A DNA stretch of 15,263 nt from Planctomycetes bacterium UBA1146 (GTDB lineage: Bacteria > Planctomycetota > UBA8108 > UBA1146), in the NCBI GenBank assembly GCA_002311345.1, contig DCAA01000001.1, positions 25,819-41,081 on the forward strand, read 5' to 3'. The notes under the pieces are model-generated. The model saw only the letters and a list, made by a program, of their open reading frames with translations, was not told the origin of the DNA and did no database searches. Shown here in pieces: positions 1-6,871 of this stretch; position 1 is the stretch's first letter; every line of letters begins with the position of its first letter. Position numbers and translations under genes: made by a program.

Positions 1-24
1 ATGAGAAACCGGATGAGAAACCGG
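1..24 (+). repeat. 12-bp tandem duplication containing the start codon
   Basis: ATGAGAAACCGG occurs twice in perfect tandem (1-12 and 13-24). It gives the protein start MRNRMRNR and two in-frame ATGs. Each copy also carries a TGA out of frame (2-4, 14-16), so either could terminate an upstream overlapping gene in the ATGA style used elsewhere in this cluster. Seen directly; the consequence is inference. Confidence 0.9.
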
Positions 25-2775
25 CGCGGGGAGGACACTAGATTGCGCTTCGCTGTACCTGCACTGCTGCTGCTCTCGCTGTCGTTCCTCATCTGCGGTG
101 AGGTTTACGCCGGCGATGGTTTCATCCTGCGAGCTGGCACTCTGCACACCGGACTACGCGCCATCGACGATGGAGTCATCGTCGTGATCGACGACAAGGT
201 GATGCGGACCGGATCCTGGAATGATCTCGAGGGAGAACTTCCGGATCATCTTCCGCTGATCCACTGGCCCGATGCGTACGTGACTCCGGGCCTGGTCGCT
301 GCTTCGAGTCGGCTCGTGGCTCCTCATCAGGGGCCCGAGAGTATCTCCGCTGCCTACCGGGCAGCCGACGGCTACAACCGGTACGGAGATCATCGTCCTC
401 TGTTGAGGACGGGGATCACGACCGCCCACCTCAGTCCGGGAGAACACCGTCTGCTGACTGGACTCGGAGCTGTGGTGAAACTGGTGGGAACACCCACGCA
501 ACGCATCCTTCGAGCTGCTGCGGATCTGTCCCTCTCCCTCACCGACGAGGTGGATGGTCCAGGTGCACTGATGAATATTCCTTTCCCTGCCTCCAGTGAT
601 GTGCAGATACAGCCGATGACACCTCAGCGTCCGCAGAGTCGTATCGGACGTCTGTTGGCGCTGTCGGAGGCGATCGCCCTGTCTCAGCAGGACGCCACTG
701 CCCACGGAGAATTGCGCCAGGCGTGGGATACCGCTCTACCGCTGCGCATCGCCGCCAGCAAGGCTCCCGAGATCCTGGCAGCGGTTTCCTTCATCGAGGG
801 AAAGGGGCGTATCGGTTACGTCGTCGGTGGGGAAGAGATCGCCGAGGTGATCGCAACCGTTGCTGCGGCAAAGATCTCCCTCGTGTTGCGAATCCGTCCG
901 CCGGGGGCCGATCTGGGACTGGGTACCGATACGCCCACCGAGGGCCTTTCCGAGTTGCCACAACTGGGAGAAGACGCTCTGCTGGCGCTCGCTCCGCCGA
1001 TGGATGACCTCTCGATGCTGCAATGGGCACTGTCGCAGGCGGCAGCCCGCCTCGAGGATCCCGCTGATTCCATCACCCTGGTCACCCATCATCCGGCACG
1101 AATTCTCGGTGTCGGGGACCGGGTCGGCAACCTGGAACCCGGTGCGGATGCGGACATCGTTGTCTGGAGCGAGAGCCCATGGCAGGTGGCATCTCATCCG
1201 CTAGTAGTTTTCGTCGACGGGAAGCGAGCATGGCAGCCAGCGGAGGGCTCCTCGACGGTGATCAAGGCATCCACCATCTGGATCTCTCCCGAGGATCGTA
1301 TCCTCGATGGTGAGATCCTGATCGAGGATGGGACGATCACCGCAGTGGGACGCACTGTCCCTCACCCACCCGCGGCCAGGGTGATCACTGCGGGTCCGGG
1401 GAGTTTCGTCGTTCCCGGGTTCATCGACTGCTACGGGCATCTGGGCCTCAGAGGGGACACGGGTGCTGCTGGAACCAGTGATCGGCTGTTTCGTCTCATC
1501 GGGGCCCCCGATGAACCGGAATACCGGGTGGCCAGCGCTGGTGTCACCTCGCAGTTGATGGCTCCCAGGCGTCTGAAAAGTAATGCCGCTACAGCAGTGC
1601 TGGTCAAGACCGCCGGCAAAGGCCGGTCCGACCGCGTTTCAGAGCCCCTCTCGGTACTTCTTCTCGAGGTCAGAGGCCATCCGGAGGAGGCCCTCAGCGG
1701 CATCCAGCGTCTGTTTGATCAGGGCAAGAAGTACCTCGATTCGTGGGTCAAGTACGAGAAGGATCTGGAGGAGTGGAAGCAGAAGAAAGCAGCCGGCGAG
1801 AAGATCGATGTCGACGAAGAAGAAGAGGAAGAGGAAGAGGTGATCGAGGGGGAGGAGCCCGATCCCTTGACCGGGATCTGGGAGGTCACTGCCAGTGGTG
1901 GTCCTCTTCCCGAACTGGAGACCGCCAAGATATCGATACAACTGAATGGTTCCAAATTCGAGGGGCGGGTCATCGAACCGCCTCCTCCTGTCCCTGTTCG
2001 CATCGTCGGAACCCTGGAAGGGACCACCATCGACGCCATCGTCGAGGTCGATGCGGACATCCTTCCCGAGCCACCGAAGATCAAGGCCGAATTGACAGGC
2101 GAGGATAAACTGGAGGGCACGATTTCAGTTCTTCAGTTCTCTGTTGATCTCATTGGAACCCGAATCAGCAAGGAGGCGAAGACCTTCAAGGTGAAGAGGC
2201 GCAAGAAACGTGGTGACGATGGGCGTCCCAATCCGCCCCGAGTCGTGCTGTCGCTGGAACCGGTCCGCCAGGTGCTGGAGAAGAAGATTCCAGTGGTGGT
2301 CACACCCATCGGGTTTGGCGTGGTACCAAAGGTGATCGAGTTTTTCTCGAGCAGAGAAATTCCGCTGACTCTCCGTCTCGATGCCCAGATGCGACATCAC
2401 GATGAACTCCTCGCCAAGAAATCGGTATCCGTGATTCTTCCCAGAGAAACCACCTTTACCGTCGATCGCGAGCAGATTGCTCCGGCAGTTTTCCTGACAA
2501 AGGCCGGCATCAACGTCGCCTTCCAGAGCATCGCCGCGGATGGTGCCCGCTCTCTTCCCCTTCAGGCGATGCAGGCGGTCAGAAGCGGCATGGCGGCCGA
2601 TGACGCTCTCGAGGCACTGACCAGGGGAGCCGCCCATGTACTCGGTGTCGTCGAGAAGATCGGTTCCATCGGGCCAGGTCTCGATGCAGATCTACTGATC
2701 TGGCATGGACATCCGTTCGAGGTGGGTAGCGAACTGCGCAGGGTCTTTATCCATGGAGAGGAGGTTCCCAGATGA
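1..2775 (+). CDS. Exported double amidohydrolase-fold protein, metal site degenerate in both cores
   Basis: A 924-residue protein containing two amidohydrolase-superfamily cores. A hydrophobic signal peptide (about 16-34) ends near VYA|GDG at residue 37. Core 1 spans about 38-415: strand VTPGLVAASSR (94-104), GITTAHLSPG (138) and the closing PARILGVGDRVG...PGADADIVVW motif. Core 2 spans about 423-924: VVPGFIDCYGHLGL (about 470-483), GVTSQLMAPR, and the closing HVLGVVEKIG...DADLLIW motif. The expected HxH is SxR at 102-104 in core 1 and YGH at 478-480 in core 2, and the later His and Asp ligands are also missing, so hydrolase activity is doubtful. Core 2 is interrupted by an acidic run (603-619) and a beta-rich insert (about 621-725) beginning TGIWEV. 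First gene of a four-gene coupled cluster; its stop overlaps the next start (ATGA, 2772-2775). The start is uncertain: ATG at 1, ATG at 13, or TTG at 43, which has a strong GGGGAGG 8 nt upstream. The upstream side lies outside the window. Confidence 0.85.
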   Translation: MRNRMRNRRGEDTRLRFAVPALLLLSLSFLICGEVYAGDGFILRAGTLHTGLRAIDDGVIVVIDDKVMRTGSWNDLEGELPDHLPLIHWPDAYVTPGLVAASSRLVAPHQGPESISAAYRAADGYNRYGDHRPLLRTGITTAHLSPGEHRLLTGLGAVVKLVGTPTQRILRAAADLSLSLTDEVDGPGALMNIPFPASSDVQIQPMTPQRPQSRIGRLLALSEAIALSQQDATAHGELRQAWDTALPLRIAASKAPEILAAVSFIEGKGRIGYVVGGEEIAEVIATVAAAKISLVLRIRPPGADLGLGTDTPTEGLSELPQLGEDALLALAPPMDDLSMLQWALSQAAARLEDPADSITLVTHHPARILGVGDRVGNLEPGADADIVVWSESPWQVASHPLVVFVDGKRAWQPAEGSSTVIKASTIWISPEDRILDGEILIEDGTITAVGRTVPHPPAARVITAGPGSFVVPGFIDCYGHLGLRGDTGAAGTSDRLFRLIGAPDEPEYRVASAGVTSQLMAPRRLKSNAATAVLVKTAGKGRSDRVSEPLSVLLLEVRGHPEEALSGIQRLFDQGKKYLDSWVKYEKDLEEWKQKKAAGEKIDVDEEEEEEEEVIEGEEPDPLTGIWEVTASGGPLPELETAKISIQLNGSKFEGRVIEPPPPVPVRIVGTLEGTTIDAIVEVDADILPEPPKIKAELTGEDKLEGTISVLQFSVDLIGTRISKEAKTFKVKRRKKRGDDGRPNPPRVVLSLEPVRQVLEKKIPVVVTPIGFGVVPKVIEFFSSREIPLTLRLDAQMRHHDELLAKKSVSVILPRETTFTVDREQIAPAVFLTKAGINVAFQSIAADGARSLPLQAMQAVRSGMAADDALEALTRGAAHVLGVVEKIGSIGPGLDADLLIWHGHPFEVGSELRRVFIHGEEVPR
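28..45 (+). promoter_or_regulatory. Candidate Shine-Dalgarno and alternative TTG start for the first gene
   Basis: GGGGAGG at 28-34 sits 8 nt before an in-frame TTG at 43-45. Initiation there gives a protein beginning MRFAVPALLLL, with a compact signal peptide of about 23 residues, against about 37 from the ATG at 1. The region 5' of base 1 is not visible, so the Shine-Dalgarno sequence of the ATG at 1 cannot be compared. The TTG is a real competitor for the start, not a proven one. Confidence 0.4.
2755..2764 (+). promoter_or_regulatory. Strong Shine-Dalgarno for the second amidohydrolase gene
   Basis: GGAGAGGAGG lies 7 nt upstream of the ATG at 2772, inside the end of the preceding gene. 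It supports this start and the ATGA coupling. Of the three internal junctions of the cluster this has the strongest ribosome binding site, and it precedes the only gene with an intact metal site. Confidence 0.75.
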
Positions 2776-4010
2776 GAACCTTATCCCTCGTGTTTCTGTT
2801 TGTCTTGCTGGCTTCACTCGTTGTGGTTGAAACGGCCGGGGCAGGGGAGACGATTGTGTTCCGGGTCGGCAAGGTCGTCACCATGGATGACGAGGACAGG
2901 GTCATCAACAACGCCCTCGTTGTGGTCGAGGACGGCAAGATCGCTGCCATCGGTCGTAGTCGGGATCTGGAAATCCCTGCTGGCGCGAGGGTCATCGATC
3001 GTCGTGAACTTTGGCTGGTCCCCGGTCTCGTCGAATGTCACAACCACACCGGTGGAGGCAGTTCTGATCTACACGATTACATCTACCTGACCAATCCTGG
3101 ATTACGCACTCTGGAATCGATCGTTCCCGACAACCCGGAGATGGAAAGAGCACGTGCCGGGGGCGTCACGACGATCCTCACCATTCCAGGCAGTGGTAAC
3201 AACATGTCGGGATTTGGAACCATCCTCAAAACCGCTGGCGGAACGGTGGAAGAGGCGGTGCTCAAGGCACCTGGTTCCTTGAAAATCGCCCAGGCGGGTA
3301 ACCCCGAGCGTTACTTCTATGGTGTCGGTCGTTCCTTCATGAACTTCAACACCCGCCAAACCCTTCGCAAGGCGCGCGACTATCATCTGGCTCGCACCGC
3401 CTGGGAAGAGGGGAAACTGCAAGAGGAGCCGCCCAAGGATCTGCACTGGGAGGAGTTCCGCCCCCTCTTCAGACGTGAAATCGTGGCCTCGGTACACACC
3501 CAGATTTACCAGGTCCTGATGACCACGGTGAAGATGGTGGCTGGCGAGTTTGGAATCCGTACGGTGCTGGACCACTCAACTTTTGATGCCTGGAAGGTGG
3601 CTCCGCTCATCAAGGAAGACGAGACCATCTACACCATCAACGGTCCCCGTCAAATTTTCTACGATCGGACCCAGCGCAGGATCATGGGGAACGCTGCACG
3701 ATGGTGGCAAGCTGGAATCAGAAAACTCGGGGTCAACACCGATGCGCCGGTGGTTCCCCAGGAGGAACTCTTCTACCAGGCGACGATGGCTTGCTACTAC
3801 GGCTGGACTCCCTACGAGGCTCTCAGGGGAGTCACGAGAATTCCTGCAGAGGCACTGATGCTGGATCACCGTCTCGGCAGCATCAAGGTGGGGTTGGATG
3901 CGGATTTCTGCCTGTGGACCGGGGATCCCATCGATCCTCGATCCTCCGTTGAAATGGCAGTGATCGATGGAAAAATCACCTACGAGGCGAGCAAGAAGAG
4001 GGTCTTCTGA
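2772..4010 (+). CDS. Exported amidohydrolase (imidazolonepropionase-like), metal site intact
   Basis: A 412-residue exported metal-dependent hydrolase. The signal peptide covers about 1-24 (hydrophobic LSLVFLFVLLASLVVV, cleavage near AGA|GE). The N-terminal beta-sandwich strand is followed by WLVPGLVECHNH (81-92), giving the HxH pair H90/H92. GVTTILTIPG (131-140) and LKIAQAGNPER (170-180) match conserved strands of the periplasmic imidazolonepropionase-like group. Later ligand candidates are H242 (ASVHTQ), H268 (LDHST) and D324 (NTDAP). The closing motif RLGSIKVGLDADFCLWTGDP completes the fold. This is the only member of the cluster with all expected ligands, so it is the likely catalytic subunit. 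The family acts on C-N or similar bonds of amides, cyclic amides and dipeptides; the substrate cannot be read from sequence. A strong Shine-Dalgarno sequence lies 7 nt upstream of the ATG. It overlaps the previous gene by 4 nt and the next by 1 nt. Confidence 0.9.
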   Translation: MRTLSLVFLFVLLASLVVVETAGAGETIVFRVGKVVTMDDEDRVINNALVVVEDGKIAAIGRSRDLEIPAGARVIDRRELWLVPGLVECHNHTGGGSSDLHDYIYLTNPGLRTLESIVPDNPEMERARAGGVTTILTIPGSGNNMSGFGTILKTAGGTVEEAVLKAPGSLKIAQAGNPERYFYGVGRSFMNFNTRQTLRKARDYHLARTAWEEGKLQEEPPKDLHWEEFRPLFRREIVASVHTQIYQVLMTTVKMVAGEFGIRTVLDHSTFDAWKVAPLIKEDETIYTINGPRQIFYDRTQRRIMGNAARWWQAGIRKLGVNTDAPVVPQEELFYQATMACYYGWTPYEALRGVTRIPAEALMLDHRLGSIKVGLDADFCLWTGDPIDPRSSVEMAVIDGKITYEASKKRVF

Positions 4011-5332
4011 TGACGAACCCGGCACGAAAACTTCTGTATCCAGTCGGCACACTGCTGATGGTAGTGCTGGCAGCACTGGTGGCGGATCCGCTGGAGGCCA
4101 GGGACAATCCGGAGAGGGTCACCGTGATCCGTGCTTCGCGTGTGATCACGGGAACAGGAGAGATTCTGACCCCCGGAGAGGTCGTGATCGACGAGGGGAA
4201 GATCACCCTGGTCGGTAGCCAACTGGATGTGCCCGAGAACGCCCGGATCATCGATGCCACAGGCCAGACCTTGATGGCGGGGATGATTCTGGCGCAGACA
4301 CGGCATGGTCTCAAAGGTCTGACCCGCAACGGAACCAATTGTGACTGGTCGCCGATGACCCAACTGGTCGAGGACGAGATGCCATGGCAGGACTTCCTCG
4401 AGTCTGGTTTCGTGGCTGTTGCTCTGGTCCCTTCCGGATCGGGATTTCCCGGCCATTCGGTGGTGATTTTCACGGCGCCCGAGAGCACCGACAGGGTCAT
4501 CAAGGATGGTGCATACCTGCCATTGAATGGAAACAGTTCGACGGCCCTCCATAGCACCATCTCTCGGTCCTTCGATAGCGCTCGTGGCGAGATAGAAAAA
4601 GTCGATAAGGCGCGCGAGAAGTGGGAGAAGGAGCAGGAAGAGGCCAAGAAGAAGGCCGAGGAAGAGGCGAAGAAGGAGGGTGACGAGAAGAAGGAGGACC
4701 CGAAGAAGGAGGAACCGAAGGAGTTCAAGCCTCCAGAAATGAAGCCTTCTCTGGTGCCGCTTGTGAAGATACTCCAGGAGCAGGAGGAAGCTCTTCCCAT
4801 CATATACGAGGTCCGGACTCCTGGTCTGATGTTGCATTTCGATGAAGCCATTTCCTCGGTGAAGGAACTCAAGGAGCGCGATCCGTTCGATATCTTCATC
4901 CTGCCGGGAGCGAGAAACGGCGCTTTCCACGAGGTGGTCGAGAGACTGGGAGAGCGCAGTGCGACGGTACTGATTCCTCCACGACTCAGTGCTTTGCCTG
5001 ACACCTACATCCGTTATTCGGTGCCGGTGGCTCTTTCACGCGCCGGCTGCACGATCATCAGTCTGCCCCTCAATGATGACGCAGCCTCGATGCGAGCACT
5101 GCCCGGGATGTTATCCGAACTGGTCCGCTACGGACTCAGCGAGGAGGATGCGATCGCCAGTGTGACCCTCCATCCGGCGAAGTTGCTCGGACTCGATGAT
5201 CGGATGGGAACGGTGGAGGCGGGTAAGGAACCTCACTTTGTTCTGTTCGACAAGGATCCTCTGGTTCCCGGAGCCAGGGTGATGAAGACCATCATCGGCG
5301 GCGAAGTGGTGTGGGATCGAGAGGATCAATGA
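4010..5332 (+). CDS. Exported amidohydrolase-fold protein with Lys/Glu-rich insert, probable pseudoenzyme
   Basis: A 440-residue protein, third in the coupled cluster. The signal peptide is about 1-30 (LLMVVLAALVADPLEA|RD). It keeps the N-terminal beta-sandwich and the returning strand TLHPAKLLGLDDRMGTVEAG (386-405). The strand that should carry HxH reads AGMILAQTRHGL (90-101), with Q96 and R98 where the two His belong. The usual VHAH-type strand reads LPIIYEVRT (262-270), without His. A DD at 356-357 may preserve the last acidic ligand. Residues 195-246 form a highly charged, probably helical stretch rich in Lys and Glu (for example KKAEEEAKKEGDEKKEDPKK), at the position where related proteins carry a shorter W...Y...K linker. 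Start: ATG at 4010 forms TGATG with the previous stop, with AAGAGGG 7 nt upstream. Most likely a non-catalytic partner of the 2772-4010 protein. That role is inference; family membership is firm. Confidence 0.82.
   Translation: MTNPARKLLYPVGTLLMVVLAALVADPLEARDNPERVTVIRASRVITGTGEILTPGEVVIDEGKITLVGSQLDVPENARIIDATGQTLMAGMILAQTRHGLKGLTRNGTNCDWSPMTQLVEDEMPWQDFLESGFVAVALVPSGSGFPGHSVVIFTAPESTDRVIKDGAYLPLNGNSSTALHSTISRSFDSARGEIEKVDKAREKWEKEQEEAKKKAEEEAKKEGDEKKEDPKKEEPKEFKPPEMKPSLVPLVKILQEQEEALPIIYEVRTPGLMLHFDEAISSVKELKERDPFDIFILPGARNGAFHEVVERLGERSATVLIPPRLSALPDTYIRYSVPVALSRAGCTIISLPLNDDAASMRALPGMLSELVRYGLSEEDAIASVTLHPAKLLGLDDRMGTVEAGKEPHFVLFDKDPLVPGARVMKTIIGGEVVWDREDQ
5319..5325 (+). promoter_or_regulatory. 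Shine-Dalgarno deciding the start of the fourth amidohydrolase gene
   Basis: GAGAGGA lies 6 nt upstream of the ATG at 5332 but only 3 nt upstream of the ATG at 5329. The frame also opens at a GTG at 5311 with no such site. The 6-nt spacing matches the 7-nt spacings at the two previous junctions and gives a TGATG overlap identical to the one at 4010, so 5332 is preferred. Confidence 0.6.
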
Positions 5333-6726
5333 TGCAGATCAGAATGCATTCTCTGCTGATACTGTTGATCGTCACCGTGCTGGTAACAGATTTGCCATTC
5401 TACTGCGGATCCATCATCCAGTTCACGAGTGTTGCCGAAGCGCAGGATCCTCCACGGCGTCGTCGACGCGGCCGTCCACGTCCGACTCCTCCTCCAACGC
5501 CAGAGCCCGAGAAGAAGGAAGAGGTTCCAGAAGATGAAGATGCGGAATACTTCGCCGTCGTGGGAGCGATCATCCATACCGTTACGGGCCCAGTTGTTCG
5601 AGGGGGGACGGTGCTGTGCAAGAATGGCAAGATCATCTCCATCGGTACCGATATCGATGTGCCCGATGAGGCCCAGAAGATCGATGCCGATGGTTTCCAC
5701 CTTTACCCCGGCCTGGTCGCGTTTCGATCTTCGGGTCTGATCGGATCGGGAGATCCTCAGAAATCTCAGGATCCCTTTGCGCTCGGCACCGTGATGGGAC
5801 TGGCCGCGGGGATCACTTCGACGTGGAACGGTTCACGGGTTGGAAAACTGGTTCGTGGTGGACTGGATGGTCTCACCATCCGGAAGCAGGCCTTCCCCAG
5901 CATCACCTACACGAGTCGAAATCCGGGTGCAGCGAGAGAACTGCGGCAGGCGCTGGAAAAGGTACAGGAGCATCTGAGGGCGTTGGAGAGGCATGCCGAG
6001 GAGAAGAAGGAAAATCCGGAAGCAAAGGCTCCGGATGACAAGTGGATCCGGGGCACCTTCGCCACTGCCAGGAACCTCCTGACCGGGGAGGCCGTGGCTC
6101 TGACCCGGGTGAGCACCATCAATGACCTGCGTCTGGTCTGTAATCTCTCCCGTCGCTTCGGTTTCGAACTGTTGATCGAGGGTGCCGAGGAAGCGTGGAT
6201 CGACCCGGGCCTGATCGCCAGAACCGGTGCCTCGGTGATATTGACCCCCCGTATCCGGCGCGATGCCGATAAAGACCGCAACCAGAAGAGCGGTTCCAGC
6301 ATCGAGAACGCCAGCATTCTTTACGAACACGGCATTCCCATCGCCATCCGGCCCCGCGGGACGGCCATCGCTCTGTGGGGACTGGCGGGAAGAGATCTGG
6401 GACATCTTCCGATGGAAGCTGCTTTCGCCGTACGAGGCGGTCTTCCGGAGGCAGCTGCCATCGAGGCGATCACCATCGAGCCGGCTCGAATTCTGGGTGT
6501 TGCGGATCGAATTGGATCGATCGAGGTGGGAAAGGATGCCGACTTCATCATCACCGATGGAGATCTACTCTCCTACCTGACTCATGTGCGCTGGGCCGTG
6601 GTCAATGGCAAGATTCAGTATGACAAGATGGAGGAAGGATTACTCGATCACATCCGTCCTGGAGGTGACGAAGTTCCTGAGCCTCCTGATGATCACTGGC
6701 CGCGTCGACTGGGTGATCCTCTCTAG
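5332..6726 (+). CDS. Exported amidohydrolase-fold protein with Arg/Pro-rich linker, probable pseudoenzyme
   Basis: A 464-residue protein from the preferred ATG (465 from 5329, 471 from GTG 5311). A long signal peptide ends near VAEA|QD at residue 37. A linker follows with five consecutive Arg (RRRRRGRPRP) and then Pro/Glu/Lys residues to about 72, which could tether the domain or bind a surface. The amidohydrolase core begins at YFAVVGAIIH. The HxH strand reads YPGLVAFRSSGL with R132 and S134 instead of His. The second His strand reads VALTRVSTI (about 255-263), and the later VHGTEA-like strand reads LIEGAEEAW with no His. GITSTWNGSR (about 160) and ARILGVADRIGSIEVGKDADF (about 385-405) keep the fold signature. 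A KE-rich helix at about 205-235 matches the insert in its neighbours. Last gene of the cluster; no clear terminator follows. Likely structural or regulatory, but a reworked active site cannot be excluded. Confidence 0.8.
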   Translation: MQIRMHSLLILLIVTVLVTDLPFYCGSIIQFTSVAEAQDPPRRRRRGRPRPTPPPTPEPEKKEEVPEDEDAEYFAVVGAIIHTVTGPVVRGGTVLCKNGKIISIGTDIDVPDEAQKIDADGFHLYPGLVAFRSSGLIGSGDPQKSQDPFALGTVMGLAAGITSTWNGSRVGKLVRGGLDGLTIRKQAFPSITYTSRNPGAARELRQALEKVQEHLRALERHAEEKKENPEAKAPDDKWIRGTFATARNLLTGEAVALTRVSTINDLRLVCNLSRRFGFELLIEGAEEAWIDPGLIARTGASVILTPRIRRDADKDRNQKSGSSIENASILYEHGIPIAIRPRGTAIALWGLAGRDLGHLPMEAAFAVRGGLPEAAAIEAITIEPARILGVADRIGSIEVGKDADFIITDGDLLSYLTHVRWAVVNGKIQYDKMEEGLLDHIRPGGDEVPEPPDDHWPRRLGDPL

Positions 6727-6783
6727 TCGTTACCGGACGAACTTCCCTTTCGTGACCGACCGTTGCGCCACTTCGTGCGCGGA

Positions 6784-6811
6784 TTGACACATTGAATCGG
6801 ACCGAGATGAT
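6784..6811 (+). promoter_or_regulatory. Candidate sigma70-type promoter for the propeller gene
   Basis: A perfect TTGACA (6784-6789), a 16-nt spacer and GATGAT (6806-6811, 4 of 6 matches to TATAAT) lie in the 145-nt gap before the gene at 6872. The leader would be about 55 nt. Planctomycete promoter consensus sequences are poorly known, so this is a suggestion. The rest of 6727-6871 holds a small imperfect hairpin (6765-6780) and nothing else I recognise. Confidence 0.35.
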
Positions 6812-6857
6812 GGAGATGGGGAGATCGGTGTTTGCCGCATTCTCTCATCTCTCAACC

Positions 6858-6864
6858 AGAAGGA
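6858..6864 (+). promoter_or_regulatory. Shine-Dalgarno for the propeller gene
   Basis: AGAAGGA ends 7 nt before the ATG at 6872 and supports that start for the secreted propeller protein. Confidence 0.65.
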
Positions 6865-6871
6865 TCGTTCG

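Noticed and set aside
1816..1845. GAA/GAG triplet run considered as a phase-variable microsatellite
   Set aside because: The triplets are mixed GAA and GAG and changes of whole units would stay in frame, so there is no phase-switching potential; it simply encodes the acidic run.
3976..5004. Long minus-strand open frame (342 codons) antisense to the third amidohydrolase-fold gene
   Set aside because: It is Ser/Phe-rich only because it mirrors the Lys/Glu-rich GAG/AAG stretch on the other strand. It has no domain pattern, and the plus-strand gene is clearly coding.
5311..5331. GTG at 5311 as the start of the fourth amidohydrolase gene
   Set aside because: It would overlap the previous gene by 22 nt with no Shine-Dalgarno sequence in place; the ATG at 5332 has one at 6 nt and matches the coupling style of the cluster.
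6765..6780. Possible terminator hairpin after the amidohydrolase cluster (GCGC, bulged C, AC, TTC loop, GT, GCGC)
   Set aside because: The stem is short and imperfect and is followed by GGATTGACAC, not a T-run, so I would not call it an intrinsic terminator.
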